From: Porphyromonas macacae DSM 20710 = JCM 13914
Lineage (GTDB): Bacteria > Bacteroidota > Bacteroidia > Bacteroidales > Porphyromonadaceae
Length of the DNA stretch: 64,000 nucleotides
Direction of reading: 5' to 3'
Assembly: GCF_000379945.1 (NCBI RefSeq)
Contig: NZ_KB904152.1
Span: forward strand, 1-64,000
Shown in pieces: positions 1 to 9,697 of the stretch. The position numbers were made by a program, and so were the translations under genes. How positions within the stretch are numbered: the first letter of the stretch is position 1; each line of letters opens with the position of its first letter. The notes under the pieces were generated by a model. The model had not been told where the DNA came from and made no database searches. It worked only from the letters and a program-made list of their open reading frames with translations.

Positions 1-183
1 ATGCAACGTAGACTGAAACGTTCGTGGAGTTTCTCGGGACTTGCAACCATGGTACGTATCGTGCTAATGTACTATATGGACTTTTACTCTCTTTTTAATC
101 ATCCTGAGCAGGATTGGATAGCGCAATTTGCGCAAGAAGAAGCCCCGCCAGAGCCGAATCTTTTCGACTGGGGGGCTTACTAA
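1..183 (+). pseudogene. C-terminal end of a probable transposase, cut by the window edge
   Basis: Sixty codons are open from the first base to a TAA stop at 181-183. The ATG at position 1 is probably internal, because the start lies outside the window. The basic, aromatic segment (RRLKRSWSFSG) followed by an acidic, proline-rich tail resembles the last helix and tail of DDE transposases of Bacteroidetes insertion sequences, but I cannot name the family. A truncated copy of the 120-130 bp repeat found elsewhere in the window begins 85 bp after the stop, so this may be a mobile-element remnant. Whether the gene is intact cannot be judged from here. Confidence 0.35.
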
Positions 184-267
184 AACGAAAATAACTCTAA
201 TGGAAACGGTTTGACGGGGGAGCAAGACTTTTTTCTGCTTTCAAAAATTTTTAGCGGACAGCAATAA

Positions 268-329
268 TTTTTTTTCTTTGCCTGAAGAATTTTCAACCAT
301 CAGGCAGACTTTTTTTCAGTACACGTCAT
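268..329 (+). repeat. Dispersed palindromic repeat family 1, copy A (right half only)
   Basis: This stretch matches the right half of copies B (18301-18420), C (43903-43993) and D (61860-61989, opposite strand). It contains the small hairpin TGCCTGA/TCAGGCA and the terminal CAGTACACGTCA. The left half with the GAAGTTAACTTGG core is missing, so this copy is truncated. It lies between the transposase tail and the terminator of the S9 peptidase gene. Confidence 0.75.
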
Positions 330-382
330 TGTTTCTGTAATATGAAAGAGCTAAAATGTATATTCGATATATTCCCATAAAT

Positions 383-421
383 AAAGAAGCAGAAGTAGAG
401 CGAATCCACTTCTGCTTCTTT
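383..421 (-). terminator. Rho-independent terminator of the S9 peptidase operon
   Basis: A perfect 14 bp stem (383-396 with 408-421) encloses an 11 nt loop, 16 bp past the stop of the minus-strand peptidase gene. The stem itself ends in a T-rich run when read on the minus strand. It would end the six-gene transcript that starts near 7506. Confidence 0.8.
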
Positions 422-436
422 AGTTGCTTTTACCGT

Positions 437-2971
437 TTACAGAGAAATGGAAGGATAGAGGTCATCCCACCATTTGGGATTGTCTTGAAGCCATTTGGCA
501 AACCATGCAAACATGGTATTTGTCCAACTGATTTTACGGTCATGTTCCAGAATAAAATGGTCTTGTCCGGTAAACTCGATAAACTCTACGGTACGCCCTA
601 ATGTTTTAAGCGCATTGTACATGTTCACGCTTTCGGCTGTCGGTACATTCGTATCCACGGAGCCATGAAGCAAAAGCAGAGGGGTATGTATTTTATCGGC
701 ATTGAAAAGAGGACTGTGTTTTACATACAGATCCGGATTATTCCAAGGGTAACTCTTATAAGCAGCTACGGAGTTGTAACCGATACCCCAATAGCCGCTG
801 CCCCAATAGTTGCTGATGGAACTGATACCCGCATGGCTGATTGCAGCTGCAAAGATATCGGTCCGGGTTTGTATATACTGGGTCATGAATCCGCCATAGC
901 TGGCCCCGAAACATCCGATTTTTTTTGCATTGACGAAGCTGTGATTAGCGGCAAAAGCCTTTGTCGCTTCAATAATATCGGAGGCCGTTCTTGTACCCCA
1001 GGCATTGAGATGTCTGGCTGCAAATTCCTGTCCGTACCCGGTCGTTCCGCTGGGATTCAGCGTATAAACCACATATCCCTGTGCCGCAAACATAGGCAGG
1101 CTGTAGGCCCCTTCCATTGTTCGCTGTGTGGGGCTTGTGCCCCCATAGTAATAAACCAGAAGAGGATATTTCTTATTCGGGTCGAAATTGGGAGGCAAGA
1201 AATACCAACCCTCTATTACGGTGCCATCTTCGGAAGTATAATTCCAATCTTTACATTCAGATACTTTGATGCCTTTGAGTTTTTCCGCAGATAGATCCCA
1301 AACCATATGGGTTTTATTCTTTTCGATGCGATAAGCGCGGTCTGCATTTTTCGTGCTCTGGCCGATATACCATACAGAGCCGTTTATTCTTGACACAGAG
1401 AAGTTTCTCACAACATCTTCTTTCGTCTCTATCTGGCTGATTTTGTTGGTTTTGAAATCCAATCGATAGAGGGATTTACGCGAGCCGTTTTCTGCAAGAA
1501 ACACATAAGAGTTGTTTTTATAATCGAACTGGCCAAATTGAACGGCCGGGTTAAAGTGTTTCGTTAACGGTATGGCCTGTTTCTTTTGTTTATTATAGAG
1601 AAACATTTGTTTGTCATAGTCATTCGCCGGCATATCCTTTGCCAGATCTTTTCCTATGCCGTTGAATGCATTGGCTGATCCGAAAATCAATATTTTATCG
1701 GCTTCGGGCACATAATAAGCAGCATCGATTCCGAATTGTTCGGATAATAACGTATCTACTGCTCCGTTGGAAGCCGTGTATTCCATAATCGAAGTTCGGT
1801 AAAATGGGAATTTAGTCCAGTCTCGTTTATAGATGCCTAACAGCAGTTTATTACCGTTGTCGTGAATATCCATGATGCTTACAGAATGATATCCGAAAGT
1901 TACAGGAGTAGAGATGCCGGTGCCGATATCATACTTGTAGATGCTCGATCTGTTTCTCCAGTTCGGCTGTCTGTCGTCGGGATCCAAATGTCTGATAACC
2001 TTTTTGTCTTTTTTAGGCCCTTTCTCTTCTTTATAGTAATAAAGTGCATCCATCTTAGGGCTTATGACAAAACTTTTCTCAGGCAAATCTGCTACAAGTA
2101 CATTTTCTTTACCTTCGGGTATATCTTGTATGACAAGCATATTGCGTTTTCCTTCTGTTTTGATTTTATATAAAGTAGAAGGAGCATGTTTCAGCCAATG
2201 AGAGTCGTTGAGAAAATTATCATCCCTAAGAATTTCCCCTTTTTGATTTCTTAGTTGTGTGTAATAGTCTGTTTTGGCCTTATTTTTCACCATATATCTT
2301 AGAAGGGTGTAGTTTCCGTTGGGTGAGGTTTCGACAGAAGAGATGAACTTACCGTTCATCATATATTCCAGAGTAAGATATTTTTCTTTGGACAACGTTT
2401 TCTGTTCTGCTAGCGCTTCTTCCGTTTTCTGTCCTTTCTTGAGATACAGGATTTTGAACTGAGCCTCGACGCTGTCTTTCGGTAATATAATTGCTTTTAC
2501 GGCAATTATTTTCTTACCGGGAGTAAGTGTAAGCGGATGAGAAAGAATAGCGACAGAGTCGGCTTTGGCATCTGTTTTCTCTATCGATTTGATGAATTTA
2601 TTGTCGATATACAAAGCATAACGTCCTTTCCCGTAAAGATTCAATTCGCCGGTGCTGTAAGTTTCTGAAATGAAATCGAACGAATATACAGCCATGCTGT
2701 TATTCCCGTTATTTGCGGTTAACTTCGGAATCCGGAAATAACCGTTTTCATCAGGTATTACAGCTTCCCCTTTTCTATTGGGCAAAGTGAGGGCGGCATT
2801 CAACAACAAGGTGTTGGAATAAGCTTTCTTGTTAACATCGGTACTGTCTACAATCAATGTTTTAGGCAATTCCACTGGTCCGTAGATTTGAGGATTGGAC
2901 GGCTGTTGTGCAAAAAGGCCGGCAACACTCCCCAAAGCCAGTGTCAGTAATAAAGTCGGTTTTAATTTCAT
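437..2971 (-). CDS. Secreted S9 family prolyl oligopeptidase / dipeptidyl aminopeptidase
   Basis: This 844-residue serine peptidase has a signal peptide (MKLK, then a hydrophobic stretch ending near AQQ), so it should work in the periplasm or outside the cell. The middle is the variable beta-propeller region typical of S9 enzymes. The C-terminal 230 residues form the alpha/beta-hydrolase domain, with a complete triad: Ser691 in GASYGG, Asp773 in HGSVDTNVP and His805 in GQDHF. Family members cleave di- or oligopeptides, often after proline or alanine; the exact specificity cannot be read here. It is the last gene of a minus-strand unit, starting 25 bp after the aguB-like gene. It would feed a peptide-based metabolism. 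The family call is firm; the substrate is unknown. Confidence 0.9.
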   Translation of the reverse strand: MKLKPTLLLTLALGSVAGLFAQQPSNPQIYGPVELPKTLIVDSTDVNKKAYSNTLLLNAALTLPNRKGEAVIPDENGYFRIPKLTANNGNNSMAVYSFDFISETYSTGELNLYGKGRYALYIDNKFIKSIEKTDAKADSVAILSHPLTLTPGKKIIAVKAIILPKDSVEAQFKILYLKKGQKTEEALAEQKTLSKEKYLTLEYMMNGKFISSVETSPNGNYTLLRYMVKNKAKTDYYTQLRNQKGEILRDDNFLNDSHWLKHAPSTLYKIKTEGKRNMLVIQDIPEGKENVLVADLPEKSFVISPKMDALYYYKEEKGPKKDKKVIRHLDPDDRQPNWRNRSSIYKYDIGTGISTPVTFGYHSVSIMDIHDNGNKLLLGIYKRDWTKFPFYRTSIMEYTASNGAVDTLLSEQFGIDAAYYVPEADKILIFGSANAFNGIGKDLAKDMPANDYDKQMFLYNKQKKQAIPLTKHFNPAVQFGQFDYKNNSYVFLAENGSRKSLYRLDFKTNKISQIETKEDVVRNFSVSRINGSVWYIGQSTKNADRAYRIEKNKTHMVWDLSAEKLKGIKVSECKDWNYTSEDGTVIEGWYFLPPNFDPNKKYPLLVYYYGGTSPTQRTMEGAYSLPMFAAQGYVVYTLNPSGTTGYGQEFAARHLNAWGTRTASDIIEATKAFAANHSFVNAKKIGCFGASYGGFMTQYIQTRTDIFAAAISHAGISSISNYWGSGYWGIGYNSVAAYKSYPWNNPDLYVKHSPLFNADKIHTPLLLLHGSVDTNVPTAESVNMYNALKTLGRTVEFIEFTGQDHFILEHDRKISWTNTMFAWFAKWLQDNPKWWDDLYPSISL

Positions 2972-2996
2972 GTTTTTGGTGATTATTTGAATTAGG

Positions 2997-3869
2997 TTAA
3001 TCTATAAATCTCTTTGTTATCTCATGGTAGTTTTCTATTCTCCGATCCCGGAGGAAGGGCCACCAGCGTCTTACGTTTTCACTGTGTTTCAGATCAATGT
3101 CTACCAGGGCGATTTCTTCTTCCGTGCCAAGTTCCAGTAGCAGTTCTCCCTGAGAGCCGGCAACGAAACTGTGTCCCCAGAACCGGATACCTTTCGTCTG
3201 ATTGGTCGGGTCTGCTTCATGCCCGACTCTGTTAACGGCCACCACAGGCAATCCATTAGCTACGGCATGCCCTCGCTGTACTATTTGCCATGCTCTCAAC
3301 TGTCTTTCCTGTTCAGCCTGTACATCGGAACTTTCCCAGCCTATGGCAGTAGGGTAGATCAGTATTTCTGCTCCGGCTAAGGCCATCAAGCGTGCTGCTT
3401 CCGGATACCATTGATCCCAACAGACCAGTATGCCTAATTTCCCTAACGAAGTATTTATTGGTGTAAAACCCAAATCTCCCGGTGTGAAGTAGAATTTCTC
3501 ATAATAGGCCGGGTCATCGGGAATGTGCATTTTACGGTATTTCCCGGCTATGGTTCCATCTTTTTCCAGCACGACGGCGGTGTTGTGATACAGGCCGGCA
3601 GCCCTTTTTTCAAAAAGAGACAATACAAGGACAACGCCCAATTCTTTGGCTAACTTGCCGTAATGATCGGTGCTGGGGCCGGGGATGAGTTCGGCCTGGT
3701 CAAACAGTTCCACATTCTCGTGTTGGCAAAAATATAAGCCATTATGCAATTCCTGAAGAATGATAAGTTCGGCACCCTGGCGAGCTGCTTCTCTTATCTT
3801 TTCGGACAGTCTTTGTATGTTGTCAGAGATATTCTTCGTGTTGCTTTGTTGTATGATTGCTGTTTTCAT
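2997..3869 (-). CDS. aguB: N-carbamoylputrescine amidase (nitrilase superfamily)
   Basis: The enzyme hydrolyses N-carbamoylputrescine to putrescine, CO2 and ammonia in the cytoplasm. The 290 residues match the usual length. The nitrilase triad is visible: Glu40 in LQELHN, Lys113 in KYRKMHIP and Cys150 in VCWDQWYPEA. The start codon overlaps the stop of the agmatine deiminase gene by 4 bp, so the two consecutive steps of the agmatine pathway are translationally coupled. That context is what separates it from other nitrilase-family amidases. Confidence 0.9.
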   Translation of the reverse strand: MKTAIIQQSNTKNISDNIQRLSEKIREAARQGAELIILQELHNGLYFCQHENVELFDQAELIPGPSTDHYGKLAKELGVVLVLSLFEKRAAGLYHNTAVVLEKDGTIAGKYRKMHIPDDPAYYEKFYFTPGDLGFTPINTSLGKLGILVCWDQWYPEAARLMALAGAEILIYPTAIGWESSDVQAEQERQLRAWQIVQRGHAVANGLPVVAVNRVGHEADPTNQTKGIRFWGHSFVAGSQGELLLELGTEEEIALVDIDLKHSENVRRWWPFLRDRRIENYHEITKRFID

Positions 3870-4915
3870 ATTTGGTTGAAGTTGATAAAACCTTGAGGTA
3901 TTTGCATGGTTGCACAGTGAAGACTTCCGTGTTGCTCGATAAGCGGTCTGCAGTTTACAGGAATTACAGGCATATTTATAGCGGCTTGCAATCGCTCTGC
4001 TGCCGGTTTATCCTCTTTGACACCGTAAACAGGAAACAAGATGGCTCCATTCACAAACAGGAAATTGGCGTAAGTGGTCGGCAAACGATGTCCGTCTTTT
4101 GCATATATCGGTTCCGGGAGGGGGAGAGGAACTAATTTGTACGGTTCTCCTTTGTAGTCGACCATTTGTTTCAACTCCTTTTCCATTTGCTGCAGTTCCA
4201 TGAAATGTGCATCTTTTTTATCTTCACAACATGTATAAGCAATGGTGTCGGAGGTTAAAAAACGTGCCAGAGTATCCACATGTCCGTCCGTATCATCACC
4301 TTCGAGCAGTCCATGCTCAAGGAGCAACAGTCTGTTTGCCCCGAGTTTTTCGGAAATACTTTTCAATAACACTTTATGATCGATTCCTGCATTACGATTT
4401 TCTTCGAACAGACAGTGCTTTGTGCTTAGTATGGTACCGAGTCCGTCGCTCTCGACCGAACCGCCTTCAAGTACATATTCGAGACGGTTGCAGAGTTTGA
4501 TGTTCGGATTGAATATCCGGCGCGAGAATAATTTCCGCGTTACCCTGTTATCCTTGTCGGCCGGAAACTTCATGCCCCAGCCGTTAAACGTGAAGTCGGA
4601 CAGATACAATTTTCGTTTGTTATCTCTGAACGCTAAGGGACCGTAATCACGTATCCACGTATCATTAGTGGGGATTTCGATAATTTTAATCGAGTGCTCT
4701 TTTTGTTCGATACTTTTTATCAGTCCGGATACGCGTTGAGGCTCCGGGGTTAGGATGATGAGATTTTCAAATCGGACAATGGTGGCGGATATGTCTTTAT
4801 AACAATCGTCTATCTCTGCCAACATCTCATGCCAATCAGTCTCGGGATGCGGCCATGACAATATAACTGCATCCTGTTTTTCCCATTCGGGGATTAACGT
4901 AAGCGACGTGGTCAT
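3866..4915 (-). CDS. aguA: Agmatine deiminase (peptidylarginine deiminase family)
   Basis: The protein converts agmatine to N-carbamoylputrescine and ammonia. Over 349 residues it shows the guanidine-modifying fold motifs NDTWIRDYGP (84-93), EGGS (150-153), GDDTDGHVD (206-214) and a C-terminal catalytic Cys334 in GSLHCATM. It has no signal peptide, unlike secreted Porphyromonas peptidylarginine deiminases, which favours the small-molecule role. Its stop overlaps the start of the carbamoylputrescine amidase, and nadD lies 11 bp upstream. No arginine decarboxylase is in the window, so the agmatine source is not shown. Confidence 0.9.
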   Translation of the reverse strand: MTTSLTLIPEWEKQDAVILSWPHPETDWHEMLAEIDDCYKDISATIVRFENLIILTPEPQRVSGLIKSIEQKEHSIKIIEIPTNDTWIRDYGPLAFRDNKRKLYLSDFTFNGWGMKFPADKDNRVTRKLFSRRIFNPNIKLCNRLEYVLEGGSVESDGLGTILSTKHCLFEENRNAGIDHKVLLKSISEKLGANRLLLLEHGLLEGDDTDGHVDTLARFLTSDTIAYTCCEDKKDAHFMELQQMEKELKQMVDYKGEPYKLVPLPLPEPIYAKDGHRLPTTYANFLFVNGAILFPVYGVKEDKPAAERLQAAINMPVIPVNCRPLIEQHGSLHCATMQIPQGFINFNQI

Positions 4916-4926
4916 TGATTCTGTTT

Positions 4927-5541
4927 TTATAAGTTATTCAGTTTTGTAACCAATTGTTCCCAATAATCACCGGCAATCCAGTGTCGAAGATCTATATTGT
5001 TTTTAACTGCATTTCGAATGGCCGTGGAAGAGATCTCCATAATCGGTGCATTTTCCAAATATACAGGCCTTGTACCATATAATGTGGTATCTACGGGATA
5101 CCCTCTTCGTGGATAGATGTATACCGTGAACCCGGCAAGCAACCTTTCATATTGGTGCCATTTATGAATCTTTGCCCAGTTATCCCCCCCGATAAGCAAC
5201 TGAAAATGAGTATCCGGATGCATTAAAGATATTGCTCTCAGACTGCTGACGGTGTAGTGGGGGCGAGGTAAGATTGCTTCGATGGTACACAGTCTGAAAC
5301 ATGTATCTTTTTTTATTGCATCGTTGATAATGGATGCTCTGAATTCAAAAGGTAGCTGTTCTTTAAGGTCTTTCCATGGATTCACAGGGCTTAGGACAAA
5401 CCAAACCTCATCGATACCGTTTTGAACGGCGAGGTAATTGGCAATAGCCAGATGTCCGATATGCAACGGGTTGAAAGACCCGAAGTACAGGCAAACATTT
5501 CGTTTTTTTTCTTCGCAACAGGGAAAAGAGGGGTAAGTCAT
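4927..5541 (-). CDS. nadD: Nicotinate-nucleotide adenylyltransferase
   Basis: The enzyme joins nicotinate mononucleotide and ATP to form deamido-NAD. The 204 residues carry the nucleotidyltransferase signature GSFNPLHIGH (21-30) and the second motif ISSTAIR (170-176). A short Cys-rich N-terminal extension (about 14 residues, including PCCEEKKR) precedes the usual first strand. pncB, which makes the nicotinate mononucleotide substrate, sits 14 bp upstream on the same strand, so the two steps are probably co-expressed. Confidence 0.93.
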   Translation of the reverse strand: MTYPSFPCCEEKKRNVCLYFGSFNPLHIGHLAIANYLAVQNGIDEVWFVLSPVNPWKDLKEQLPFEFRASIINDAIKKDTCFRLCTIEAILPRPHYTVSSLRAISLMHPDTHFQLLIGGDNWAKIHKWHQYERLLAGFTVYIYPRRGYPVDTTLYGTRPVYLENAPIMEISSTAIRNAVKNNIDLRHWIAGDYWEQLVTKLNNL

Positions 5542-5555
5542 ATATACAGTCGGAA

Positions 5556-6737
5556 TTAGGGTACAAGATCCAGCGTTCTCATTGCCAAGTCGATTTCTTT
5601 TTGCTCCCCGGTATGCTTTCCTTCCACATCGCTTAGTTTTACACAGTTATGCCATTTGTCTTTTTCTGTCATTTTGCAGGCCCATAGTTTCATTACGATG
5701 TTCATCGGTTTTACATGCTCTCCCACATCGTTGGAGAAGTTAGTGCCGATACCGAAAGAAGCCCCTATGCGGGAACCGCATTCTTTTTTTATCTTAAGGG
5801 CCTGCTGTGCATCCAAGCCATCGGAGAAAATGATATATTTTATTGTCGGATCGACACGCAGTTCGACATATCTGCGGATAACCTTATTTATAAATAAAAT
5901 AGGATCTCCGCTATCATGCCTTAGACTGGTGAACAGCATGGCATGTTTCTTGCTGAAGTTGCTCAGGAATACATCTGTGGTATAGGTGTCTGTGAGTACT
6001 GTGCCGAGGTCTCCGTCATATACGTTGATCCAATCTTCCATGGCCATATAGTTAGCCATCTTGTAACCGAACATGGCTCCGTGGAATTGAATCCATTCAT
6101 GCGGATGAGTGCCGGACACACGCAAGTTATGCTTGTATGCCAGATATACATTACTTGTTCCGAAAAAATTCTTTCCGGAATTTTCTTTGACGTATTTAGT
6201 TACCCAGTCTTCTATTTCGAAGCTGAAACGTCTCCGCATCCCAAAAAGAGAGAATGTAACCTCATTTTCTTTCAATAGACGTGTTTTGTCTGCAAGCGAT
6301 CGTGTTGCATGCTCCATATCCGGATGGATTTTCTTGACTTTATAGTACAATTCGCTTACGATGGCTAATATGGGAGTCTCCCACATCGTAATACGGTAAA
6401 GAAGTCCTTTTGCTTCGATATGGAGATGTCCGTCTTTATCCTGCTCGATTTCCACCTCCTCGGGCTTGTATCTGAATCCTTGTAAAAAGTCGACGTATGT
6501 GGGGGGCAGGTATGGCAATTCTTTGGTTAAGAAATGAGCTTCCCGATCGGAAAGCCTAAGATTTGCCATTTCGTTGATTTCCTCACGGAGAAGTTCTGCG
6601 AAACCGGCAGGATAAACCAGGTTGTTCCGGTCTATAAACTTAAAATGCCCGAAAGCTCTCGGATATAATTTGCTATAGGCATAGCTTGTTGTAAACTTAT
6701 ACAAGTCTGTATCGAGGACACTCTGAATTATAGCCAT
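5556..6737 (-). CDS. pncB: Nicotinate phosphoribosyltransferase
   Basis: The protein salvages nicotinate with PRPP and ATP to give nicotinate mononucleotide, the substrate of the downstream nadD product. The 393 residues match the PncB family. Visible motifs are THPHEW (210-215, with His213 the likely phosphorylated histidine), SLRHDSGDP, FSDGLD and GIGTNFSNDVG in the C-terminal half. It begins 4 bp after the stop of the unknown 254-residue gene, so that gene and pncB are very probably cotranscribed. Confidence 0.95.
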   Translation of the reverse strand: MAIIQSVLDTDLYKFTTSYAYSKLYPRAFGHFKFIDRNNLVYPAGFAELLREEINEMANLRLSDREAHFLTKELPYLPPTYVDFLQGFRYKPEEVEIEQDKDGHLHIEAKGLLYRITMWETPILAIVSELYYKVKKIHPDMEHATRSLADKTRLLKENEVTFSLFGMRRRFSFEIEDWVTKYVKENSGKNFFGTSNVYLAYKHNLRVSGTHPHEWIQFHGAMFGYKMANYMAMEDWINVYDGDLGTVLTDTYTTDVFLSNFSKKHAMLFTSLRHDSGDPILFINKVIRRYVELRVDPTIKYIIFSDGLDAQQALKIKKECGSRIGASFGIGTNFSNDVGEHVKPMNIVMKLWACKMTEKDKWHNCVKLSDVEGKHTGEQKEIDLAMRTLDLVP

Positions 6738-6741
6738 AAAT

Positions 6742-7506
6742 CTATGTTGTTTTAATATTATTATCGATATTTTCTTTCCGGTATGCCGCTAACATTTTAT
6801 CGATTTCCGTCTTACTGATATGTTCCGTATTGGTAACCATAAACTTAGAGCTTAAGAAATTGCCGTACTGATTGCATTGATAGGCAAGTTTTTCAAAAAC
6901 GGCTTTTATATCGTTTTTGAAAGGTAAGAGGAAAAATAAAACTGCATAATTTTCTCCGAAGTTGATTTTTTCTATTTCACCTTTCTGCTGATCGACTATT
7001 AAGCCGAATTCATCCATGATCAATTTCTTTTCGTATTCTTTGAACGGTTCAAGTGCCTGATGATATATCAAGGCCTCCATTCTCATCAGACCGTTATGAC
7101 CGCCCAGACCACTGCTTATGGCAATTTGCTTTTCATCTATCAACTCGGATAAAACACCTAATCGAGCCTCTAATTGAGCCATCAAGGCCCACTGGCGAAG
7201 TACGCCGGGTTGTTCCGGGACAAAAGATTCGATTAACCGCAGGGCTTCTATATTCCCACCTATGGCCAGATGAGAAAGATAGTCCATCAAGATAGCAGTG
7301 TCTATCGATTCACTGTTTTCTAAAATTTGCTTGGCTTCGGTTATATAATCGGGTGTCACTTTGAACATCTTTTTCCTGATCAGTGTCGATTGTCTGAAGT
7401 AATTATTTTGTAAGGTCAAAGGAATAGCCTCATCCAGTTGGTGGATGTGTTCGAGCATTTCTTCCGGTATTTCGGGAATTCTGTTTTTATCTTGAGACTG
7501 TATCAT
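6742..7506 (-). CDS. Conserved-looking cytoplasmic protein of unknown function
   Basis: I do not recognise this 254-residue protein. It has no signal peptide, membrane segment, cysteine motif or nucleotide-binding loop. It reads as mostly helical, with many Glu, Leu and Ile, and a central stretch (about 70-140) that could be helical-repeat-like. Base use resembles its neighbours and the reading frame is uninterrupted, which supports a real gene. It is the first gene of the unit leading into pncB, with only 4 bp between them. A link with NAD salvage is an inference from position alone. Confidence 0.7.
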   Translation of the reverse strand: MIQSQDKNRIPEIPEEMLEHIHQLDEAIPLTLQNNYFRQSTLIRKKMFKVTPDYITEAKQILENSESIDTAILMDYLSHLAIGGNIEALRLIESFVPEQPGVLRQWALMAQLEARLGVLSELIDEKQIAISSGLGGHNGLMRMEALIYHQALEPFKEYEKKLIMDEFGLIVDQQKGEIEKINFGENYAVLFFLLPFKNDIKAVFEKLAYQCNQYGNFLSSKFMVTNTEHISKTEIDKMLAAYRKENIDNNIKTT

Positions 7507-7901
7507 AAATACGGATAAAAAATAGTAAACTGTCTGTTAAAGTTAGAAACTCTTATGGCTTCTGTTTTCTTTTTGTCCCGGTTGTTAATCTTGTCATACA
7601 CATAATAAAAAAGACCATAACAACCTAATTATATGATAAAGATAACATTTAAGAGCAGGATACGGCACATGAATGTCCAATAAAACTCCAAAAGATTATT
7701 TTATGAGGTTTGGACGAAATAAGAGACCGATATCCTTTTCAAAATATACGGTTGAAAAATAGAAAGACGGAACTGAGAGATTTTTTATTTTTATACTTGC
7801 CGGATTTTTGACACACAAGCCATAGAAAGTAGATATAAAATTTATTCAAACATTTACGAGACGCTAAAGGTTAAGGAATGTATTTTATCTTTGTATAACT
7901 T
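7507..7901. other. Divergent intergenic region between the NAD/agmatine operon and lepA
   Basis: The gap of 395 bp is AT-rich and must contain promoters in both directions. On the plus strand an exact TAnnTTTG box lies just before lepA. For the minus-strand operon I found no exact box; the nearest is a TAACTTTA at about 7536-7543 (one mismatch). No RNA gene or reading frame of note was seen. Confidence 0.5.
7886..7893 (+). promoter_or_regulatory. Candidate -7 box of the lepA promoter
   Basis: TATCTTTG fits the Bacteroidetes TAnnTTTG consensus exactly. It ends only 8 bases before the lepA ATG, so transcription would start at or next to the start codon. No TTG at the -33 position was found. 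Confidence 0.4.
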
Positions 7902-9695
7902 ATGAAGCATATTAGGAATTTTTGCATTATTGCACATATAGACCATGGTAAAAGTACCCTGGCCGACAGACTTTTGGAGACGACAAGAACCATTTCTGCA
8001 AAAGATCTTCAAGCACAAGTCCTTGACAATATGGATTTGGAGCGTGAGCGTGGTATTACGATTAAAAGCCATGCCATACAGATGGACTATGAATACAAAG
8101 GAGAGAAATATGTTCTTAACCTTATAGACACGCCGGGGCATGTTGATTTTTCTTATGAAGTATCCCGCTCGATTGCTGCTTGCGAGGGGGCTCTCTTAGT
8201 GGTCGATGCTGCTCAGGGCATTCAGGCACAGACCATATCGAACTTGTATATGGCTTTGGAGCAGGATTTGGAAATTATACCCGTCATTAATAAGGTCGAC
8301 TTGCCGGGAGCAATGCCCGATGAGGTAGAAGACCAGATTGTAGAATTATTGGGGTGCGCACCCTCGGATATTATTCGTGCAAGCGGAAAGACGGGTATCG
8401 GAATAGAAGATATACTGGCTGCTATCATTGAGCGAATACCGGCTCCGGACGGATCGCCCGATGCCCCGTTGCAATGTTTGATTTTCGATTCGGTTTTTAA
8501 TCCTTTTCGAGGTATTATCGCATATTTCAAAGTTGTAAACGGATCTATTGCTACGGGCGATCTGGTTAAATTCATTGCCACGGGCAAAGAATACGATGCT
8601 GATGAAGTCGGTGTATTAAGGCTGGATATGGAGCCTCGGAAAGAGGTGAAGACAGGTGATGTGGGATACATTATTTCGGGTATAAAAACCAGCAAAGAAG
8701 TCAAGGTCGGGGATACCATTACCCATGTAGTCAATGGGGCAAAAGAGGCAATCTCCGGTTTTGAGGAAGTCAAACCGATGGTTTTTGCCGGATTGTATCC
8801 GATAGATACCGAAGACTTTGAGAATCTTCGTGCATCTTTGGAGAAGTTACAGTTAAATGATGCTTCTTTAACTTTCACTCCCGAAAGTTCTGCAGCTTTG
8901 GGATTCGGCTTTAGATGCGGTTTTTTGGGTCTTTTGCATATGGAAATCGTTCAGGAGCGTTTGGACCGGGAATTCAATATGAGCGTTATCACTACGGTTC
9001 CCAACGTTTCTTATAAAGTATATGATAAAAAAGGCGGATGCAAAGAAGTTCATAACCCTTCCGGACTACCGGATCAAACAATGATAGATCACATCGAAGA
9101 ACCGTATATCCGGGCTTCGGTAATTACCAATACGACCTATATAGGACCAATCATGACCCTCTGCCTTGGTAAACGCGGACAATTGGTGAAGCAGGAATAT
9201 ATTTCCGGAGACCGGGTCGAGATTTTTTATGATTTGCCGTTAGGTGAAATCGTGATCGACTTCTATGATAAGCTCAAGAGTATTTCAAAAGGTTATGCTT
9301 CCTTCGACTATCATTTGAGTGACTACCGGCCTTCCAAACTGGTTAAGTTGGATGTACTCTTGAATGGTGAACCGGTGGATGCCCTTTCCACGCTTACTCA
9401 TGTGGATAACAGTGTATCTTTCGGACGCAGAATGTGCGAGAAACTGAAAGAGCTTATCCCCCGTCAGCAATTCGATATTGCCATCCAGGCTGCCATCGGT
9501 GCCAAGATTATAGCTCGCGAGACGGTCAAGGCTGTTCGGAAAGATGTGACCGCTAAATGTTATGGTGGAGACGTAAGCCGTAAGAGAAAGTTGCTGGAGA
9601 AGCAAAAAGAAGGTAAAAAACGCATGAAACAGATTGGAACGGTTGAGGTTCCGCAGAAAGCTTTCCTTGCTGTACTTAAACTTGACGACAACTAA
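7902..9695 (+). CDS. lepA: Elongation factor 4 (LepA), translational GTPase
   Basis: LepA is a ribosome-binding GTPase related to EF-G that acts on stalled or mistranslocated ribosomes. The 597 residues match the family length. The G1 motif HIDHGKST (12-19) follows the canonical N-terminus IRNFCIIA, which fixes the start. Further GTPase motifs are DTPGH and NKVDLP, and the family-specific C-terminal domain is intact to KLDDN. dnaB follows after only 2 bp, so the two genes should be cotranscribed. Confidence 0.97.
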   Translation: MKHIRNFCIIAHIDHGKSTLADRLLETTRTISAKDLQAQVLDNMDLERERGITIKSHAIQMDYEYKGEKYVLNLIDTPGHVDFSYEVSRSIAACEGALLVVDAAQGIQAQTISNLYMALEQDLEIIPVINKVDLPGAMPDEVEDQIVELLGCAPSDIIRASGKTGIGIEDILAAIIERIPAPDGSPDAPLQCLIFDSVFNPFRGIIAYFKVVNGSIATGDLVKFIATGKEYDADEVGVLRLDMEPRKEVKTGDVGYIISGIKTSKEVKVGDTITHVVNGAKEAISGFEEVKPMVFAGLYPIDTEDFENLRASLEKLQLNDASLTFTPESSAALGFGFRCGFLGLLHMEIVQERLDREFNMSVITTVPNVSYKVYDKKGGCKEVHNPSGLPDQTMIDHIEEPYIRASVITNTTYIGPIMTLCLGKRGQLVKQEYISGDRVEIFYDLPLGEIVIDFYDKLKSISKGYASFDYHLSDYRPSKLVKLDVLLNGEPVDALSTLTHVDNSVSFGRRMCEKLKELIPRQQFDIAIQAAIGAKIIARETVKAVRKDVTAKCYGGDVSRKRKLLEKQKEGKKRMKQIGTVEVPQKAFLAVLKLDDN

Positions 9696-9697
9696 CA

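Noticed and set aside
665-1294. 209-codon plus-strand frame over the S9 peptidase
   Set aside because: It overlaps the catalytic domain of the peptidase on the opposite strand and resembles no family.
8222-8878. 218-codon minus-strand frame inside lepA
   Set aside because: It is antisense to a conserved GTPase and Ser/Ile-rich in the manner of a mirrored coding frame.
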